A stretch of 31,120 nucleotides of DNA from Saprospiraceae bacterium (GCA_013361075.1 JABWAJ010000005.1:1-31120), one strand, 5' to 3'; shown: positions 15,809-25,091, numbered from the stretch's first letter. Made by a program: numbers and translations. Notes: generated by a model not told the origin, from the letters alone.

Positions 15809-15816
15809 TACCTTTG
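15809..15816 (+). promoter_or_regulatory. -7 box for icd
   Basis: TACCTTTG is a full TAnnTTTG match about 57 bases before the icd ATG. A -33 TTG at the expected place is not clear. Confidence 0.6.
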
Positions 15817-15872
15817 CGCGGTTTTTGCGCTATGCACCTGACCGATAACATCGAACAAAATACAACAATACA

Positions 15873-17138
15873 ATGAGCGGAACAAAAGTAAGGATTGAAA
15901 ACGGAAAATTAATCGTCCCGAACGACCCTGTGATCCCCTTTATTGAAGGCGACGGCACAGGAGCGGATATTTGGGCGGCTTCCGTACGCGTAATTGATGC
16001 AGCTGTTGAAAAAGCTTATGGCGGAACGCGCAAAATACATTGGCGCGAAGTACTGGCCGGCGAAAAGGCCTTTAACCAAACCGGCGAGTGGTTGCCACAG
16101 GAAACTCTGGATGTCATTTCAGAATGCCTCATTGCCATCAAAGGCCCATTAACTACTCCGGTTGGCGGTGGAATTCGTTCACTCAATGTGGCTTTGCGCC
16201 AGCAGCTGGATTTGTATGCCTGCGTGCGGCCGGTACGCTATTTTGAGGGTGTTCCTTCTCCGGTACGCCAGCCCGAATTGGTAGACATGGTCATTTACCG
16301 GGAAAATACTGAAGACATTTATGCGGGCATTGAATACCTCTCAGGATCGGACGACGCCAATAAGTTGTTGAATTTCCTGCAAAACGAGTTGGGTGTCAAG
16401 AAGATTCGTTTTCCAAAAACGTCCTCTTTTGGCATCAAGCCGGTTTCTGTTGAAGGCACTGAACGCCTGGTTCGTTCGGCCTTGAATTATGCACTCGAAA
16501 ATAAAAAGCCTTCGCTGACGCTGGTTCACAAAGGCAACATCATGAAATTTACGGAAGGTAAATTCAAGGATTGGGGATACGAACTGGCTGAGCGCGAGTA
16601 CCCGGATCAGGTTTTTACCTGGGCACAATACGACCGGATCAAGGAAGCCGAAGGCGAAGAGGCAGCAAACGCTGCACAAAAAGCTGCTGAAAGTGCAGGC
16701 AAACTGATCGTCAAGGACGTCATTGCGGATGCTTTCCTCCAGCAAATTTTGTTGCGTCCGTCGGAATATTCGGTTATTGCCACGCTGAACCTCAATGGAG
16801 ACTATATCTCCGATGCGCTTGCTGCACAGGTGGGCGGTATTGGCATTGCTCCCGGAGCGAACATCAACTACGAAAACGGCGCCGCAATTTTTGAGGCTAC
16901 GCACGGAACGGCTCCGAAATATGCGGGTTTGGACAAAGTGAACCCCAGTTCGGTCATCCTTTCTGCCGTGATGATGCTGGAATACATGCGCTGGAATGAA
17001 GCAGCCAATCTGATCATCAAAGGGTTGGAAAGCGCCATCAGCAAAAAGCGCGTAACCTACGATTTTCATCGGTTGATGGAAGGGGCTACGTTGCTGAAAT
17101 GCTCTGAGTTCGGGACCGAACTCATCGAAAATATGTAA
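15873..17138 (+). CDS. icd: NADP-dependent isocitrate dehydrogenase
   Basis: The enzyme oxidatively decarboxylates isocitrate to 2-oxoglutarate in the TCA cycle. The 421-residue length and sequence match the bacterial dimeric Icd family. The substrate loop GGGIRSLNVALRQQLDLY carries the phosphorylatable-position serine at 103 (E. coli Ser113). HGTAPKYAGLDK has K349 and Y350 at the NADP-selecting positions (E. coli Lys344/Tyr345), so NADP is the expected cofactor. It is a single-gene unit divergent from ruvB. No isocitrate dehydrogenase kinase is in the window. Confidence 0.97.
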   Translation: MSGTKVRIENGKLIVPNDPVIPFIEGDGTGADIWAASVRVIDAAVEKAYGGTRKIHWREVLAGEKAFNQTGEWLPQETLDVISECLIAIKGPLTTPVGGGIRSLNVALRQQLDLYACVRPVRYFEGVPSPVRQPELVDMVIYRENTEDIYAGIEYLSGSDDANKLLNFLQNELGVKKIRFPKTSSFGIKPVSVEGTERLVRSALNYALENKKPSLTLVHKGNIMKFTEGKFKDWGYELAEREYPDQVFTWAQYDRIKEAEGEEAANAAQKAAESAGKLIVKDVIADAFLQQILLRPSEYSVIATLNLNGDYISDALAAQVGGIGIAPGANINYENGAAIFEATHGTAPKYAGLDKVNPSSVILSAVMMLEYMRWNEAANLIIKGLESAISKKRVTYDFHRLMEGATLLKCSEFGTELIENM

Positions 17139-17416
17139 GGACCAGCCGCTTCCAAATGCTCATCAATTATTTGGAGCGCGTTAAAATATCAGGCGCAGCG
17201 TGCCGCAGCACAGCCCGTGGAAAAAGCAGGCACTTTGGCATGCTGCACCTGAAATGGTAAAAATGCACAAAACGAAATGGCCCGACAAGGTGCAAAAGGC
17301 GTACGGACACCTTCGGTGTCGTGAAATAGTTTTAATTACCGGTTAGGGTAATCTCGGATGGTTATTTCCGCCGGCATCCTGCCTCTTGCCCCATTGCCAG
17401 GCCATTCCTGTTGGTA

Positions 17417-18958
17417 TTATTCCCCGCCATCAACTTTGGCTACTTCCACTGCATAATTTCCTACTGCCCGACCTTGTGTTGTGCCTACTTCTGAGTCGAA
17501 CCGGTAGTGGATGCCGGCATATATACGCGATAACGCAGCTTCCTCCGCCCAGGCGTCAGCACGGGCTTTTTCAGCCGGAAAAATATGGCCGAGCACAGTA
17601 GCTGCGGCAGCTGAAAAAGTCGAGTGTCCCGAGGTATAACTTGGGAAATTCGGGATCCCCAGTATCGTTTTGAAGCCAGGTATGACCTGAGCCGGCCGTG
17701 GATAGTGGTAGTAGTATTTGGCATCCCAGCAACTGATGCCGGCATCCATAATGGCCATGTTCATGTAGGCAAATGTGCGTGCCGAACGGAGCGGGTTTTC
17801 TTTGTATTTTACAATCAAATCAGCAGCAAAACGGTTCCAGTGGCCCGGAGGCGTATACGTGCCTAAGCCATCGGCCCAAAAATTCGCAATTTTGCGCTGG
17901 TCGGTTGTCAGGTTGTCCGCAATCTCCTGGAGTTCGGCAACTGCAACCTGAAACTCTGCAGAACCGGGCGCCGGTGGGGGGACCGGACGAACGGCTTCTA
18001 CATTCGGGATGCACCAGGGCCTGACGCGACCAAAAAACGGCGTAATGCCCACCGGTCGCTGCGGTGTTTCCAAATTTTCCCAATGCCAGCCCCAGCGGGT
18101 TTGTGCAGCTGCCCGCAGCGAATCCGAAATAGGGCGCGGCGTTTGGGCGTTTGCCATACCATCTGTTTTGGCACGGTTAATGAATACGGCAGCAACCGCC
18201 CTTCCCAGGGAATCGCCGGCAACAATATCGCTTTGAACGTTCATGCCTGCCCAAATCAGGCTGTTTTTATGCTCGGTTGCCTTTGCAGCAAGGAAATCTT
18301 TTTCCAATGGGAACATGGCAGAAAGTATGACCTGAGAAACGGCAGCTATGGTCGCACCTTCAGAAGGGTAGGAGGGCAGGCCGTTTTCAGGGAGGTGTGT
18401 CGTAATGGAGGCGTCTGCTGCATAAGGTGCCGGACGGTTAAACTGATATTTGTAATACCAGGCCGCCATGAGGGCGTCGTATTGTGCACCACTCCAGTAG
18501 GCCAGCATGCGGCAGGTGTAAGGCGGATGGGCAAACGGGAACAAAGGATACTGCCCCGGATTCATTGCGTTTGGCGCCGGGTAAGTTCCATCCGCATTTG
18601 GCGCTGGCGTCAGGTTGTATTTTGCAGCGAGTTCCCTGGCGATTTCATTCCAGCGGATCAGTGCATTGCTGCTCCAGTAGCGCACGGCGGCTTCCTGATC
18701 GCCTGTAATTTGGCCGGAAGCAGCTTTTACAGCAGCCAGCTCAGCCTGGTAGGCCGGAGAAGTCGTTGCTTCCGGTGCAGGGATCCCGATTTGTCCGGGG
18801 CTATTGAGCAAAACCGGATTCCAGGTTCCCCCATCCTCATCAAGGGTTGCAAATTCGTATGCTTCATAATCGAGTCGCTGTGGCAAATCCTTTTCGCAGG
18901 ATTGGAAAATAAAAAGGGCCAGGGCGGAAGCAAAAATTGATAGATATAACTTTTTCAT
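17417..18958 (-). CDS. PAP2 / vanadium-dependent haloperoxidase-type lipoprotein
   Basis: The N-terminus is a lipoprotein signal (MKKLYLSIFASALALFIFQS, Cys21). The C-terminal half holds the full phosphate/vanadate site: K414-x6-R421-P422, PSYTSGHS with H445, and S477-R478-IYAGI-H484 with D488. This pocket is shared by PAP2 phosphatases and vanadium haloperoxidases, so sequence alone cannot say which reaction occurs. The N-terminal half looks like a degenerate copy: PSYPSEGAT (195-203) and AGMNVQSDIVAG mirror the active motifs but lack the histidines. Length is 513 residues, usual for this family. It follows the outer-membrane barrel gene by 49 bases on the same strand and is probably its operon partner on the cell surface or in the periplasm. 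Confidence 0.85.
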   Translation of the reverse strand: MKKLYLSIFASALALFIFQSCEKDLPQRLDYEAYEFATLDEDGGTWNPVLLNSPGQIGIPAPEATTSPAYQAELAAVKAASGQITGDQEAAVRYWSSNALIRWNEIARELAAKYNLTPAPNADGTYPAPNAMNPGQYPLFPFAHPPYTCRMLAYWSGAQYDALMAAWYYKYQFNRPAPYAADASITTHLPENGLPSYPSEGATIAAVSQVILSAMFPLEKDFLAAKATEHKNSLIWAGMNVQSDIVAGDSLGRAVAAVFINRAKTDGMANAQTPRPISDSLRAAAQTRWGWHWENLETPQRPVGITPFFGRVRPWCIPNVEAVRPVPPPAPGSAEFQVAVAELQEIADNLTTDQRKIANFWADGLGTYTPPGHWNRFAADLIVKYKENPLRSARTFAYMNMAIMDAGISCWDAKYYYHYPRPAQVIPGFKTILGIPNFPSYTSGHSTFSAAAATVLGHIFPAEKARADAWAEEAALSRIYAGIHYRFDSEVGTTQGRAVGNYAVEVAKVDGGE

Positions 18959-19007
18959 GATGTGTCAATGATTTTAGGAAAATTGTGTTGTTAAAAATGG
19001 AGCGCTG

Positions 19008-19931
19008 TTACCAAATCCCAAATTGATAGGTTATCCCGCCGCTCAGGGCCAGGGATTGCCCGACATTGCGACCTGTCAGTACATAACCGCCGGAGGCAAC
19101 CACACCAAGGCCTTTTACAAATGGGAAATAGTATTGCAATCCGCCGCCCACACGGGTGAAAATCATTTTGTTGGATGGAAAGCCGGCATCCTGACGGCGG
19201 ATGTCGAAACCGCCCAGCGATTTCAAGCCATCAAACATGGCTTCTACTTTCAGCGAGTTGTTTAGCAACCAAATGCCTGCAACGGCACCATAGCTGATGG
19301 CGTCCGGCATGTCAACTTCATCCGTGTAAAAACCCTGGGTGGTGTAGTAATAATCGCGTTCGATGGTAGAATTGCCACGCAAGTGAAAAGCACCCTGGCC
19401 CCGCACAAAAATTCCTGAGCCGGTCTGGTATTGCAATACGCCGCGCAGTGAGCCTTCCAGGCATCCAAATCCAAGGTTAAAAGGTGCATAATCAGGCAAA
19501 TAATTCGAAGCAGGTCCGCTTACGCCTGCAACAGCATGAAGTGTCAGCTTGCCACTGCCAATTTCTTGATCAACGGCTGTTCCTTTAATCCAAAATCCCC
19601 AGTCTTGCAGCCCCTGGACTCCTGTCATCTGGCCCCCACTGGCCTGCGTTTTTACCCAGGGCAATGCAGCGATTACATTCACCCGGTCGATGACGCCCAG
19701 GGCAACCATGGGCATTACGGTCTGCCGGGTCAGGGTACCGATGTTGCCATTGTTGCGTTTGAGCGTACCTTCCCAGTATTCATCCCAGGTATCGTGCGTG
19801 TAAATGGCTGCCAGGCAAATTTGCCCGGTTTCCATCATCAAAGCGTCCGTTGGGGTTTGTGCTTTTGAAGGCAGTAACAGCATCACCCCGAATGCCATTA
19901 GTAAAATTGAAGTAATTGACATGCGTTTCAT
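19008..19931 (-). CDS. Outer-membrane beta-barrel protein, paired with the haloperoxidase-type lipoprotein
   Basis: A signal peptide (MKRMSITSILLMAFGVMLL..., cleaved near SKAQ, residue 25) is followed by alternating amphipathic strands and an aromatic C-terminus (YQFGIW), as in outer-membrane barrels. The 307-residue protein resembles the COG4313-type transporter-like barrels. Motifs such as SGPASNYLPDYAPFNLGFG support this loosely. It is upstream of, and co-directional with, the PAP2/haloperoxidase lipoprotein gene. The transported molecule, if any, is unknown. Confidence 0.7.
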   Translation of the reverse strand: MKRMSITSILLMAFGVMLLLPSKAQTPTDALMMETGQICLAAIYTHDTWDEYWEGTLKRNNGNIGTLTRQTVMPMVALGVIDRVNVIAALPWVKTQASGGQMTGVQGLQDWGFWIKGTAVDQEIGSGKLTLHAVAGVSGPASNYLPDYAPFNLGFGCLEGSLRGVLQYQTGSGIFVRGQGAFHLRGNSTIERDYYYTTQGFYTDEVDMPDAISYGAVAGIWLLNNSLKVEAMFDGLKSLGGFDIRRQDAGFPSNKMIFTRVGGGLQYYFPFVKGLGVVASGGYVLTGRNVGQSLALSGGITYQFGIW

Positions 19932-20290
19932 AAACAGGTAATTTTATTAAGTGAGTGTTTGTGAAGTATCTTTTTGTGCCGGTTCTTTATTTGTTTAAAA
20001 AGAGCAGGGCGCTCCGCACTTGCGTGCAGCGAAGCAGCGAAGCGCCCCTGTTCTTCTAAATCGGAATAAATATGAATTGAATAGCATATTTGATGCCTGC
20101 CTCGGACATCAGTTGATAGACTAAATGACTAAATGTTTGAAAATCAATGTAAATAAAGGAGTGGCACCCTATGAAGGATGGCATGGCAGGTTTATCGACC
20201 GGATTTCAGATGAACAGGTACACGCATTGCAACAAAGCAATCGCAGCTTTCAAATGAAAAATGGAACACGCTCCAAAACCTGTCAACAGG
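19932..20290. other. Intergenic stretch with terminator
   Basis: This interval holds the upstream region of the barrel gene and the terminator at 19996-20056. The rest (20057-20290) shows no convincing gene. A plus-strand frame at 20125-20418 overlaps the opposite-strand membrane-protein gene and has no family-like features. Confidence 0.5.
19996..20056 (-). terminator. Intrinsic terminator of the 20291-21798 genes
   Basis: On the minus strand, AGAACAGGGGCGCT pairs with AGCGCCCTGCTCT (one bulge, one G-U), followed by TTTTTAAA. The loop region (GCGAAGC/GCTTCGC-like) adds a second internal stem. It closes minus-strand transcription of the small membrane protein gene. Confidence 0.75.
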
Positions 20291-20800
20291 TTAGGCTTGT
20301 GCAGGAGGATGAATCAGAGGTGGACAAAATGCATAGCTGCCGGGTGCAGCAAAGTGGAAAACGGAATCAGCCTGTCGGTCAGCAGGTGCAGAGGGTAAGG
20401 CTGATTCCGGTATCATAAATTCTTTGAACAAACCTTTGAGCAGGTTTGCCTTGTCGGAATTACTGGCTGGATGGTCGTCCTGAGGTTCGGAAACGGATTT
20501 GAGGGTGGTCAGATCCGATTGATCTTCCACCACATAAAAAACGGTTTCTTTTTCACTGGCCTGGGTGAAGACAAAATCGCCATAAAAATTTCCCCTCGGG
20601 GTAATTTCGGTTTCGTCCAAAACCCGGACAGCGCTTTCGATGCCTGTTTCCTGTTCAACTACTTGAGCAAGTGCTTTCTCTGCAGCACTCATTTGTCTTT
20701 GTATTTCAACAAAATAGCGCACTTCAATGCACAGGTGCCCCCCGACCCACTGGGCCAAAGAAAGGGAAAGCAGAAACCATGCCGAAGCGACTTTTATCAT
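20291..20800 (-). CDS. Hypothetical protein with one N-terminal membrane segment
   Basis: The ATG at 20800 is chosen because it starts the membrane segment (residues 4-22, VASAWFLLSLSLAQWVGGHL); a longer frame begins 10 codons upstream. The 169-residue protein has an ordered-looking central part, an acidic linker and a C-terminal His/Pro/Cys stretch (APGSYAFCPPLIHPPAQA), which may bind metal. It is not recognised by name. The general pattern, an N-terminal hydrophobic helix followed by a periplasmic domain, recurs in Bacteroidota near metal-related transporters; that link is a guess. It follows the T9SS gene on the same strand by about 95 bases. Confidence 0.6.
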   Translation of the reverse strand: MIKVASAWFLLSLSLAQWVGGHLCIEVRYFVEIQRQMSAAEKALAQVVEQETGIESAVRVLDETEITPRGNFYGDFVFTQASEKETVFYVVEDQSDLTTLKSVSEPQDDHPASNSDKANLLKGLFKEFMIPESALPSAPADRQADSVFHFAAPGSYAFCPPLIHPPAQA

Positions 20801-20895
20801 GAATACAACATTGTTGACCTGGCAAAGCAAATAATAAATCCCGAATCTTTAAAATATTTGGGAAGATAAATTCAAAGCCCGCCAAATTTTTGGTG

Positions 20896-21798
20896 CTAAC
20901 GAGCTACAACAACCTTGATTACCTGTTGGGGCAGCAGATCCGGTAACCGGGCAATTTTGAACAGGTACAAGCCTGGCTCAAGCGAGCCTGTTGCCACATG
21001 TGCCAGATGGCCATTCGGGAATTGCAGGGCGGAGATCATTTGGCCATTGGCACTGAATATCTCCAAGCGGATAGCATCCGGGACATTGCTTTTTAACCAG
21101 ATTCCTGCATCTGCCGGGTTCGGAAAAACCTTAAATGTTTCCGCCTGAGTTGGAGCCTCCCCGGAGCTGGAAATGATGTCGCAGGTGAGTCCGCTTTCAC
21201 AAGGTTGCGTCTCTTCCAATTTGAAAATAACATCGCCGTTTTTCAAATAGCAGGTAAACCCGGGTTGTGCATCAACGACAAAAAAGCCCCGGTCTAAAGG
21301 ACCCATGATGCTGCCAATGCCTTCAATCCAAATGTCCGGAATTCCGTAAGACGTTTGGAAACGGATTTTTTTACGGGGCTGGCCGTCAACCATGATCTGT
21401 TCGATGCTTTCTACATAATAATCAATGACTGCATCAAGGTCGAGAAACTTAAGGTGGAGGGTGTCATTGATGTCGACTCCAAAGTCATATAGCAGGATTT
21501 CTTCCGTTGCTCCATTGGCAAGCACCCATACTTTCTGTTCCTGTACACGGGTACAGGCGCGGTAAAAAGAATTGTAAAAAGTGCCGTCGAAACCATAATT
21601 TATCTGGTACGACTTGTTGTATTTTATCGCATTGATGGTGGTATCGCCACACATTACCGTCGCCACGGGAATGGGGCCTGCCAGGCCATAGACAATACCT
21701 CTCCAGGCAGAACCGCTTTCAACAGGAAAAACCTGTGCGGCGAGTGTGGCGGGAAGCAACCATCCAAAGAATAACAAATAGCGCAGTGATAAACGCAT
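20896..21798 (-). CDS. Secreted protein with T9SS type A sorting domain
   Basis: The 300-residue protein has a signal peptide (residues 1-21, MRLSLRYLLFFGWLLPATLA). The C-terminal domain begins with FKVFPNPADAGIWL (about 222-235) and ends with GLYLFKI...VVVAR, the standard type IX secretion sorting signal. The body (about 30-210) is beta-rich with four or more cysteines, and I do not recognise a catalytic family. T9SS cargo is exported across the outer membrane and either attached to the surface or released. It lies 87 bases downstream of the membrane Fe-S gene. Confidence 0.85.
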   Translation of the reverse strand: MRLSLRYLLFFGWLLPATLAAQVFPVESGSAWRGIVYGLAGPIPVATVMCGDTTINAIKYNKSYQINYGFDGTFYNSFYRACTRVQEQKVWVLANGATEEILLYDFGVDINDTLHLKFLDLDAVIDYYVESIEQIMVDGQPRKKIRFQTSYGIPDIWIEGIGSIMGPLDRGFFVVDAQPGFTCYLKNGDVIFKLEETQPCESGLTCDIISSSGEAPTQAETFKVFPNPADAGIWLKSNVPDAIRLEIFSANGQMISALQFPNGHLAHVATGSLEPGLYLFKIARLPDLLPQQVIKVVVAR

Positions 21799-21885
21799 GG
21801 TTTAACAGTTTGTGGTGATCTAAAGTATGCTTGTCTGAGGAATAGACGGCGCTCCCGGAAGTTTGGGTTGGAAAGACAATAACAA

Positions 21886-23238
21886 TTATCCCCTGACCCA
21901 GGCATCCCGGTCCACGCTCATGGCCCAGGCAGATCCGCCGTTTTCGATACTGTTAAATAGCGGCAGCCAGTCGCCAGGGCCTGCCGATTCAGTGAGAATT
22001 TCGTAGCGCCTTAACTGCAGGATAATGTCTAATGGGTTGATGAGCACCGGGCAGGCTTCCACACAAGCGTTGCAGGTTGTACAGGCATGTATTTCTTCGC
22101 GGGCGATGTAGTCGAACAGACTTCTGCCATCGTCAAAATTTTCAGCAGACAGGGTAACCCCGCCCTGGTCTTTCCATTCTGCGCCGATAAAATCAGGCGA
22201 ACCGCTGTCTAATTTTTTTCCGATTTCTTCTGCCCGGTCGCGTACATCCATCATGATTTTCCGGGGAGACAGTTTTTTACCCGTCAGATTTGCCGGACAA
22301 GCTGCTGTGCAGCGGCCACATTCAGTACAGCTATACGCATCGAGCACATTTTTCCAGCTCAGGCCTGGCACATCTTTTGCGCCAAATTCAGGAATGGTAT
22401 CGGTGTTGGTTGGCTCGCCAATCCCCATCATGCTTTTCACTTCATTCATGATTTCGGGCATATTGTCCATCTCTCCGCGTGGTTTCAGCCGGGCATAATA
22501 AGTATTGAAAAACGCCAGGATGATGTGCAGGTGTTTGGAATAGGGCAGATAGTTGAGGAAGGCAAACACCGTGAGGATGTGGAGCCACCAGCCAAACCGC
22601 TCCACCACATGCAGGGCCGGTTCGCTCAGGCTGCCAAAAAGCATTGGTCCCAGCCAGCTGCTCACAGCGAGGGTGCCCGTAGCGGGATAATGGTCAGGAT
22701 CCAGTTGTTGCAGCAGGACATCGGCACCATTCATGCAGAAAATGCCGGTGAGCAACACGATTTCACCCAGCAGGATGAGGTTGGCATCCCGGGTTGGCCA
22801 ACCCTTCATCTCCGCTTTTTGAAAACGCGGAATCCGCAGCAGATTGCGGCGGGATAAAAAAATGAGGGTGGCTACAAACGCTGCAACCGACAGGATTTCA
22901 ATAAAATTGATGATAAAGGTATAGAAGCCGCCAAGTAAAGGGGCGAAAAAGCGGTGAACCCCAAAAATGCCGTCTATGAAGATTTCGGCAAGCTCAACCT
23001 GGGTCAGCAGGAATGCGGCATAGATAAAAAAGTGAAAAATGGCAGGGATCCAGTTTTTAAACATTTTTTGCTGGCCAAAAGCAACCAGCAGGACATTTTG
23101 CCAGCGTTGTGCCGTTTGACCGGGTTCGACAGCTGCATCTTTCCCCAACAGGATGTTGCGGCGGATGCGCAAAAATTGCTTGCCTGCAAAAGCAAGGGCG
23201 GTCAGGCTAACGAGGACAAATACAAACTGTTGGATCAT
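21886..23238 (-). CDS. Membrane 4Fe-4S ferredoxin-type oxidoreductase subunit (HdrE/HdrC-like fusion)
   Basis: The ATG at 23238 is chosen because it directly begins the first membrane helix; the earlier in-frame start adds 57 atypical residues. The 450-residue protein has about five membrane helices in the N-terminal 260 residues. A cytoplasmic part follows with two classical 4Fe-4S motifs, SCTECGRCTAACP and ACTTCNACVEACP. It resembles, from memory, the Bacteroidota (Fe-S)-binding proteins usually paired with a downstream CCG-domain HdrD-like subunit. Here the next gene downstream is a secreted T9SS protein, so the partner is missing locally. The electron carrier and substrate are unknown. 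Confidence 0.8.
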   Translation of the reverse strand: MIQQFVFVLVSLTALAFAGKQFLRIRRNILLGKDAAVEPGQTAQRWQNVLLVAFGQQKMFKNWIPAIFHFFIYAAFLLTQVELAEIFIDGIFGVHRFFAPLLGGFYTFIINFIEILSVAAFVATLIFLSRRNLLRIPRFQKAEMKGWPTRDANLILLGEIVLLTGIFCMNGADVLLQQLDPDHYPATGTLAVSSWLGPMLFGSLSEPALHVVERFGWWLHILTVFAFLNYLPYSKHLHIILAFFNTYYARLKPRGEMDNMPEIMNEVKSMMGIGEPTNTDTIPEFGAKDVPGLSWKNVLDAYSCTECGRCTAACPANLTGKKLSPRKIMMDVRDRAEEIGKKLDSGSPDFIGAEWKDQGGVTLSAENFDDGRSLFDYIAREEIHACTTCNACVEACPVLINPLDIILQLRRYEILTESAGPGDWLPLFNSIENGGSAWAMSVDRDAWVRG

Positions 23239-23361
23239 AAATTTTAGCTCAGGTTGATGGTGATCGTCCGCCAAGATAGGGGCTTTGTCAGTTTTTATAA
23301 AATTGTGGCTGTCAAATTTATGATTCTGCCTAAAAAATACCCGGTCATGGGAGAGGTTTTT

Positions 23362-23369
23362 TAAGTTTG
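23362..23369 (+). promoter_or_regulatory. -7 box for the PyrR-like gene and pnt operon
   Basis: TAAGTTTG is a full TAnnTTTG match about 90 bases before the ATG at 23461, in the gap divergent from the Fe-S gene. Confidence 0.5.
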
Positions 23370-23460
23370 CGGTGCTTACTTTGCCGGAATTGGTGTAAAT
23401 AGCAGACACAATGAGTTCGGCAATCGTGAGTACAATTGGCTTTCAGAAAACTAGGTTATC

Positions 23461-23955
23461 ATGAAGATTTTGGATGACTGGCAGATTAAACAGAAGATCA
23501 GGCGATTGGCTATTGAGATTCTGGAACAAAACTACGACGAAAAAGAACTGATTCTTGCCGGCATCAACAACAATGGGATGGAGTTTGCCAATTTGCTGCT
23601 GCAGCAATTGCTTCCCCTGGCGCACCTCGAAGTTACCCTGACCCGTGTCGTGCTGAATCCTGCCAACCCATTGAGTTCTGAAGTTAAAATCGAAATGCCG
23701 TCCGAAAATCTGCAGGATAAAGTCATTGTCATCATTGATGATGTAGCCAATACCGGGCGCACTATTTTTTACGCCTGCAAGCCCTTTATGGAGGTATTGC
23801 CCCGCAAGCTTGAGGTAGCGGTGCTGGTTGACCGGAAGCACAAATCCTTTCCGGTGAAGGTAGACTATGTGGGGCTTTCGCTTGCAACAACACTTAAGGA
23901 ACACATTGATGTCCATATTCGCGAAACAGATGCTTTCGCAGTTTATTTGAATTAA
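23461..23955 (+). CDS. PyrR-like phosphoribosyltransferase
   Basis: The 164-residue protein has the PRPP-binding loop VIVIIDDVANTGRT (88-101) and the PyrR-like C-terminal pattern LVDRKHKSFPVKVDYVG. PyrR proteins bind uracil/UMP and in Firmicutes attenuate pyr operons; Bacteroidota copies are usually single-gene and of less certain role. The N-terminal part (GINNNGMEFANLL) is the substrate-side loop. A promoter box precedes it. The next gene (pntAA) starts 57 bases downstream and is co-directional, but no functional link is evident. Confidence 0.8.
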   Translation: MKILDDWQIKQKIRRLAIEILEQNYDEKELILAGINNNGMEFANLLLQQLLPLAHLEVTLTRVVLNPANPLSSEVKIEMPSENLQDKVIVIIDDVANTGRTIFYACKPFMEVLPRKLEVAVLVDRKHKSFPVKVDYVGLSLATTLKEHIDVHIRETDAFAVYLN

Positions 23956-24011
23956 CTGATCAGTTGGCAGTCAGCTGTTTGCAAACTGACAACAAAACAA
24001 TCCACCAAGTA

Positions 24012-25085
24012 ATGCAAATTGGTATTCTGAAAGAAAAACAAGACAACAGGGTAGCCATCGTTCCTGATGGTTTGCCGAAAATCAAAGCACTTGGCGTTGA
24101 GCTGCTGGTAGAAACTTCAGCGGGGGCAGGGGCAATGTACGACGATGATGCTTATGCTGCTGAAGCCCGGCTTTTATCAAGAGAAGCAGTGCTGGAGCAG
24201 GCTGATTTGTTGATCAGCATTAATCCGCCCGACGAAGCAGAACTTTCGCGTTTAAAAGAAGGTACAGTGCTGATTTCTCAGTTTCAACCTTTTTTATACC
24301 CGGAAGTAGTTTCCAAACTGCAGTCGCTAAAACTGGTAGCGATTAGTCTGGACATGATTCCAAGAACGACGCTGGCTCAAACAATGGATGTACTTTCTTC
24401 GATGGCCTCCATCGCAGGGTATAAAGCCGTACTTGAGGCGGCGCGGCTGTTGCCACGCTATTTCCCGATGTTCATTACCGCTGCAGGGAGTGTGCGGCCT
24501 GCAAAAGTACTCGTTATTGGTGCGGGTGTTGCCGGCCTGCAGGCTATTGCCACAGCCCGCCGCCTGGGGGCTGCTGTAGAAGCTTTTGACACGCGCACGG
24601 CTGCCAAAGAAGAAGTATTGAGCCTTGGCGCTAAGTTTGTCGAGGTTGAAGGTGCGCGCGACGACAGCGCTGCCGGCGGATATGCAGTACAGCAAACCGA
24701 AGAATTCCTCCAGCGCCAGCGGGCAGAAGTGCAAAGCCGGGCCAGTAAATCAGACGTCATCATCACAACGGCTCAGGTTCGAGGCGGAAAAGCACCCATG
24801 CTGATTGCCAAAGAAACAGTAGAACAAATGCGGAAGGGTTCGGTGATCATAGATTTGGCAGCATCCAGTGGCGGCAACTGCGAATTGACTCAAAACAATG
24901 AGACCATTGTTTACCATGGAGTACAAATTGTTGGAAACTCCAACCTCGCAGCACTAATGCCCCAGGACGCAAGCTTTTTGTACAGCAACAACGTCCTGAA
25001 CCTGCTGAAAATTCTTGTTAAAGACGGGGCTGTCAACCTCGATATGGAGAATGAAATCATTCGGGGATCCTGCATCACAAAATAA
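24012..25085 (+). CDS. pntAA: NAD(P) transhydrogenase subunit alpha part 1 (NAD(H)-binding domain I)
   Basis: The 357-residue protein is the soluble dI of proton-translocating transhydrogenase and binds NAD(H). The Rossmann GAGVAG is in KVLVIGAGVAGLQAIATARR. The RQD loop that contacts domain III is kept (IPRTTLAQTMD: R, Q and D in the family positions), although a second loop arginine found in many homologues is leucine. NGGNCE-like GGNCEL and the FDTR motif are present. The ATG at 24012 is chosen as the start of MQIGILKE, matching family N-termini. It is first of three co-directional pnt genes. Confidence 0.93.
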   Translation: MQIGILKEKQDNRVAIVPDGLPKIKALGVELLVETSAGAGAMYDDDAYAAEARLLSREAVLEQADLLISINPPDEAELSRLKEGTVLISQFQPFLYPEVVSKLQSLKLVAISLDMIPRTTLAQTMDVLSSMASIAGYKAVLEAARLLPRYFPMFITAAGSVRPAKVLVIGAGVAGLQAIATARRLGAAVEAFDTRTAAKEEVLSLGAKFVEVEGARDDSAAGGYAVQQTEEFLQRQRAEVQSRASKSDVIITTAQVRGGKAPMLIAKETVEQMRKGSVIIDLAASSGGNCELTQNNETIVYHGVQIVGNSNLAALMPQDASFLYSNNVLNLLKILVKDGAVNLDMENEIIRGSCITK

Positions 25086-25091
25086 CGATTC

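Noticed and set aside
16341..17069. 242-residue minus-strand frame
   Set aside because: It is antisense to icd, an unambiguous gene with conserved catalytic residues.
18083..18940. 285-residue plus-strand frame
   Set aside because: It is antisense to the PAP2/haloperoxidase gene, and its Cys/Arg-rich composition is typical of a shadow frame.
20125..20418. 97-residue plus-strand frame
   Set aside because: It overlaps the minus-strand membrane-protein gene and has no recognisable domain or promoter.
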